Positions 22,118 through 25,143 of a stretch of DNA of 25,143 nucleotides are shown here, in pieces (position 1 is the stretch's first letter; each line of letters begins with the position of its first letter). The stretch spans positions 1-25,143 of the forward strand of contig NZ_CALLXM010000074.1 in the NCBI RefSeq assembly GCF_937875265.1. Reading direction: 5' to 3'. The notes beneath the pieces were generated by a model. That model had not been told where the DNA came from and did not search any database. It saw only the letters and a program-made list of their open reading frames with translations. A program made the position numbers and the translations under genes. The stretch is from an uncultured Acetobacter sp. (GTDB lineage Bacteria > Pseudomonadota > Alphaproteobacteria > Acetobacterales > Acetobacteraceae).

Positions 22118-23095
22118 ATGACCCACTCAAGCTTTCAGGTTGCACATGAAACTTCACAGAAACCTCTCGTTTTCCAGAATAACTATAATTTAACTAATTT
22201 ACATAGTTATTCATATATTCCGCGAAGCAGCAACACTGCCGAGGTGACAGCGCATGCGTTGTCACCACATATCGGCGCAATCATGCAGGGCATAGATCTG
22301 GGGGCATCACTCTCCGTCGACACGATCAGAACCATTCGGGAAATGCTCCTCCATCATCAGGTCATCTTCTTTCGTAATCAGACCCTGACACCACACCAGC
22401 ACCGTGACTTTGCGCAAGCATTCGGCTCGTTGCATATCCACCCGGTGTATCCAACAGTTCCTGATGTGCCAGAAGCCATCGTTCTTGATACAGACAAGAA
22501 CGACCTCAAGGACAATGCACTCTGGCATACGGATGTCACGTTTTCTGAAACGCCCCCCCTCGGGGCCATTCTCGTGGCACGCTATTTGCCCCAAACAGGA
22601 GGCGACACGCTATGGGCCAGCGCCACTGCGGCTTATGATGCTCTTTCACCTCAAATGAAAATACATCTGGAAGGCTTAACAGCACTCCACGATTTTACGC
22701 GATCCTTTCCCCTTTCCCGCTTTGGAAGAACAGCTGACGAGCGCAATCATTGGGCGGATATTCGCAATCGTAACCTGCCCGTGGAACATCCCGTCATCCG
22801 GATTCATCCGGAAACAGGACGTCGAGCCATCTTCGTGAATGAGGGCTTCACGACGGAAATCTGCGGTATTGAGCAAGATGAGAGTGCAGCCCTGCTATCA
22901 TTCCTGTTCCGCCACCTGGCACGCCCCGAGTTTCAGATCCGCTGGAGATGGCAGGAAGGTGATGTCGCTTTCTGGGATAATCGTATTACCCAGCATTACG
23001 CCGTCGATGATTACCGCCCTCACCGACGCATCATGCATCGCGTGACGATAATGGGCGACAAACCCGTCGGTCCGGTGCATGCAGTGCTCTCATGA
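22118..23095 (+). CDS. TauD/TfdA-family Fe(II)/2-oxoglutarate dioxygenase
   Basis: Cytosolic non-haem iron oxygenase that couples 2-oxoglutarate decarboxylation to hydroxylation of a small substrate; TauD releases sulfite from taurine, AtsK cleaves alkyl sulfates. The iron ligands are His137 and Asp139 (LWHTDVTF) and His293 (RITQHYAVDDY); Arg304 and Arg308 (HRRIMHR) take the 2-oxoglutarate positions, with the same spacing as TauD (H255, R266, R270). The N-terminus has ~42 extra AT-rich codons before VTAHALSPHIGA; a GTG at 22244 would give 283 residues, the length of E. coli TauD, but ATG 22118 has GGAG upstream. Overlaps the permease by 4 bases. Substrate unknown. Confidence 0.92.
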   Translation: MTHSSFQVAHETSQKPLVFQNNYNLTNLHSYSYIPRSSNTAEVTAHALSPHIGAIMQGIDLGASLSVDTIRTIREMLLHHQVIFFRNQTLTPHQHRDFAQAFGSLHIHPVYPTVPDVPEAIVLDTDKNDLKDNALWHTDVTFSETPPLGAILVARYLPQTGGDTLWASATAAYDALSPQMKIHLEGLTALHDFTRSFPLSRFGRTADERNHWADIRNRNLPVEHPVIRIHPETGRRAIFVNEGFTTEICGIEQDESAALLSFLFRHLARPEFQIRWRWQEGDVAFWDNRITQHYAVDDYRPHRRIMHRVTIMGDKPVGPVHAVLS

Positions 23096-24489
23096 TACCA
23101 TCTCCGTCAGTCACTCCCTCCGTCGTCACGCAACCTGTGTCAACTCGCAAGCTGGCACGCTGGCACGTTTCGATGATCTCCGTAGGCGGCGTGATTGGGG
23201 CAGGTCTTTTCGTTGGCACCTCCGCGACTATCGCTGCGGCAGGTCCGGCGGTGTTGCTGGCCTATCTTGGCGCGGGAGCCATCGTATGGGTAGTGATGCT
23301 ACTGCTCGGCGAACTGGCAATCCAGCACAAAGGCCAGGGCTCCTTTGTTACGCATGTCGCCTCGGTTCTCGGATGGAGGAGCGGGTTTGTCACTGGCTGG
23401 AGCTATGCTTTTCTCTGGATCGTCACCGGCGCAGCGCAGGCTGTCGCGGGTGGAATGATTCTGGGCGAGTTGTTTTCCATCCCTCCCCTGATGGGCTCTA
23501 TCGCACTGGTGGCCTTCGCCCTGTTGATGAACGCCTTACCCGTGCGTGTTTACGGAGAGAGCGAGGCAGCTCTTTCGCTTCTCAAGCTCATCGCGCTAGC
23601 GCTGTTCATTGGGCTCGGCGTGCTGTGGGCAATGGAAACCCCTGCTGCTCTTGAACACATAAACAGCAACCTTTTTGATCACGGCGGAATATTTCCACGC
23701 GGCATATGGGCCGTTCCGGCTGTCATCCCAATGATCGTGCAGACCTTCACAGGCTGCGAAATCGCGTTTGTGGCATCAGTGGAGAGTGAAAACCCTGAAC
23801 GGAACATTCGGGAAATCGTCACGCGCCTCCCTTTTCTCGTCCTGTTATTTTATTTGGGTTCAGTGCTGGTTATACTTTGCCTCCGTCCATGGACAGAGGT
23901 TGTATCCGGACATTCACCTTTCCTTCTGGTGATGCGGTATCTGGATATCCCATTCGCCGAAATGGCAACAATCATCATGACGCTTCTGGCAGTGCTTTCC
24001 TGCCTCAACTCATCGAAATATGTCGTCTCCCGCGTTCTGCGTGAACTGTCCGACCTTGGCTGTGCTCCGCGCATTCTGGTGCGCTCCAGCCGTTTTGGTG
24101 TTCCTGTTGCTGCTGTGGCATTGACGGCCGCTCTTGAGGTTTTCATCATCCTCACAGCGGCGTGGTCACCTTCCTCCGTCTATACAATCCTTCTGGGTGC
24201 CTCCGGAACACTCATCCTATTCGCTTATCTGATGGCGTCCATTTCCTGCCTGCGGCTGAAAACTCCTTCGAAAAAATGCTGGATATCTCTACTGGCTATG
24301 CTGTCTTCAGTCATAATGCTTGCCCTTTTCCTCGTTATTCCCTGCTTTCCCGACACGCGGGTCGATGGTGCCTTCGCCTTTGGTTTTATTACTCTCGCTC
24401 TTTGCGTCAGCATGCTGATCAGGGCACAGCTTCCGGGCAGGGCAGCTGTTAATTCTGATCTCCACGAAGAGAATTTCATACGACGCTGA
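23092..24489 (+). CDS. APC-superfamily amino acid permease
   Basis: Inner membrane proton-coupled transporter for amino acids or related amines, 465 residues with about 12 hydrophobic spans. The first spans carry the family signature ISVGGVIGAGLFVGTSATIA followed by AAAGPAVLLAYLGAGAIVW; the TFTGCEIAFVASVESENPERNI segment is the conserved region before span 7. The overall pattern is of the AAT/GABA-permease group. Its ATG overlaps the dioxygenase stop (ATGA), so the two are co-translated. That coupling suggests the permease brings in the dioxygenase substrate, replacing the usual TauABC-type ABC importer. Substrate cannot be told from the sequence. Confidence 0.93.
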   Translation: MIPSPSVTPSVVTQPVSTRKLARWHVSMISVGGVIGAGLFVGTSATIAAAGPAVLLAYLGAGAIVWVVMLLLGELAIQHKGQGSFVTHVASVLGWRSGFVTGWSYAFLWIVTGAAQAVAGGMILGELFSIPPLMGSIALVAFALLMNALPVRVYGESEAALSLLKLIALALFIGLGVLWAMETPAALEHINSNLFDHGGIFPRGIWAVPAVIPMIVQTFTGCEIAFVASVESENPERNIREIVTRLPFLVLLFYLGSVLVILCLRPWTEVVSGHSPFLLVMRYLDIPFAEMATIIMTLLAVLSCLNSSKYVVSRVLRELSDLGCAPRILVRSSRFGVPVAAVALTAALEVFIILTAAWSPSSVYTILLGASGTLILFAYLMASISCLRLKTPSKKCWISLLAMLSSVIMLALFLVIPCFPDTRVDGAFAFGFITLALCVSMLIRAQLPGRAAVNSDLHEENFIRR

Positions 24490-24570
24490 GCACGGTGAAA
24501 TACGGCTTCGGATTCTGGCCACGTCGGACCAAAGCCTGTCGTCAGTTCAGTCCGATGACTTTGCGATAAG

Positions 24571-25038
24571 TTAAACTGCTGCGTGAAGGACTGATTCCAG
24601 CTTGTCGTCACATGTTGCAACGGCTCTGAACTCGTTTAGTCTGTGAAAAAACCCTTCGATAATGCTTCTGATTTTATAAAACGAGAAACAGGTTATCTGA
24701 GAATTGCATCCAGAAGTGGTTCTGCTTCAGGAATGTCAGCTTTTTGACCGGTACCGGGGAAAGAGCAACCCCCTTCACCGCAGCATCGACGATGACGTGG
24801 ATCTTGGTAGCCAGCTTCTCATTAACCTGAGAGCGGAGGGCTTCCAGTGATGGACCACGCCGCTTCACAGAAGCCTGCTTGTCGTAGGTTTGCAGAGACC
24901 TCAGGAACTCCTGCCAGATACCCGACTTCGTTCCATAGGCCAGCCCAACATCCTGCCAGCGATCACGAGGAATGGAGAGCCGAGCAGACCACAAGCCACA
25001 CGCTTCAATCCAAACACTTCAGCGTCCTTCCTGGTCAT
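24571..25038 (-). mobile_element. Decayed IS5-family transposase relic
   Basis: Read on the minus strand, the frame 24994-24674 contains the IS5-type N-terminal and middle parts: GIWQEFLRSLQ, then EALRSQVNEKLATKIHVIVDA and KGVALSP. A second frame gives IPEAEPLLDAIL (near 24730), and a third gives the C-terminal FYKIRSIIEGFFHRLNEFRA then VATCDDKLESVLHAAV, ending at TAA 24573-24571. The order is that of one transposase, but three frames are used and the segment between LLDAIL and YKIR, which should carry part of the DDE catalytic site, is missing. A possible start is ATG 25038. No terminal inverted repeats or target duplication were recognised. It cannot be active. Confidence 0.8.
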
Positions 25039-25129
25039 AGAAGAACTACCGCTGGATCACTACCGACACGGTAAGTTGAGCTACCGGAAGAAGTTTGCAA
25101 GTCGTTGTTTACATGGGATTTTCATGAAA

Positions 25130-25143
25130 TGGCGGAGGGGATG
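25130..25143 (-). tRNA. 3' end of a tRNA gene, probably tRNA-Ser (cut by window end)
   Basis: The minus strand ends CCCCTCC-G-CCA: a 7-base acceptor 3' strand, G73 discriminator and encoded CCA, preceded by CAT, which could be the end of a T-stem. G73 with a GGAGGGG acceptor suits tRNA-Ser best, tRNA-Asp less. Only 14 bases are visible, so this is a guess from the pattern. Confidence 0.5.

Noticed and set aside
23079..23654. 191-codon plus-strand frame overlapping the permease
   Set aside because: Trp/Arg/Cys-rich out-of-frame reading of a clear transporter gene.
1..25143. CRISPR array, prophage or complete insertion sequence
   Set aside because: No regularly spaced direct repeats, phage structural genes or intact transposase with terminal inverted repeats were seen.

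Overview
The window looks like a chromosomal segment of an acetic acid bacterium (Acetobacteraceae, Alphaproteobacteria). I infer this from the moderately GC-rich core genes, the run proA-ychF-pth-rplY, the EipB-type envelope protein, the many TonB-dependent receptors, and a LuxI/LuxR pair like the GinI/GinR system described in Komagataeibacter (Gluconacetobacter) intermedius. Genus and species cannot be fixed from the sequence alone.

Left part (1-7012), housekeeping: a minus-strand run rplY > pth > ychF > proA (proA cut by the window edge) diverges from a plus-strand low-specificity threonine aldolase, followed by aspS with a clear terminator and an EipB/DUF1849 periplasmic protein.

Middle part (7013-17295), mixed accessory and metabolic genes: a siderophore-type TonB receptor with a Fur-like box upstream; a minus-strand pair of an M29 aminopeptidase and a small exported protein; a DUF1643 protein; a gene-poor stretch holding inverted repeats and an unreported-looking 43-residue Met-rich membrane peptide; a LysR regulator followed by a GabT-type aminotransferase whose leader can fold over its own ribosome binding site; an RcnB-domain exported protein; a small lipoprotein; and a small membrane protein.

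Right part (17296-25143), accessory and AT-richer: a tandem luxI-luxR quorum-sensing pair in which each gene's start region lies in a near-perfect inverted repeat; then a divergent cluster with a large TonB receptor on the minus strand and, on the plus strand, a TauD/TfdA dioxygenase overlapping an APC amino-acid permease by 4 bases. Their shared control region carries a repeated ATAGTTAT motif. The cluster reads as an uptake-and-oxidation module (outer membrane receptor, inner membrane permease, cytosolic Fe(II)/2-oxoglutarate oxygenase) of unknown substrate. The window closes with a badly decayed IS5-type transposase relic and, at the last 14 bases, what looks like the 3' end of a tRNA (best guess tRNA-Ser).

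Most worth a second look: the structured start regions of luxI and luxR, the gabT leader, the TonB-TauD-permease cluster with its repeated motif, and the 43-residue peptide with its two mutually exclusive leader hairpins.
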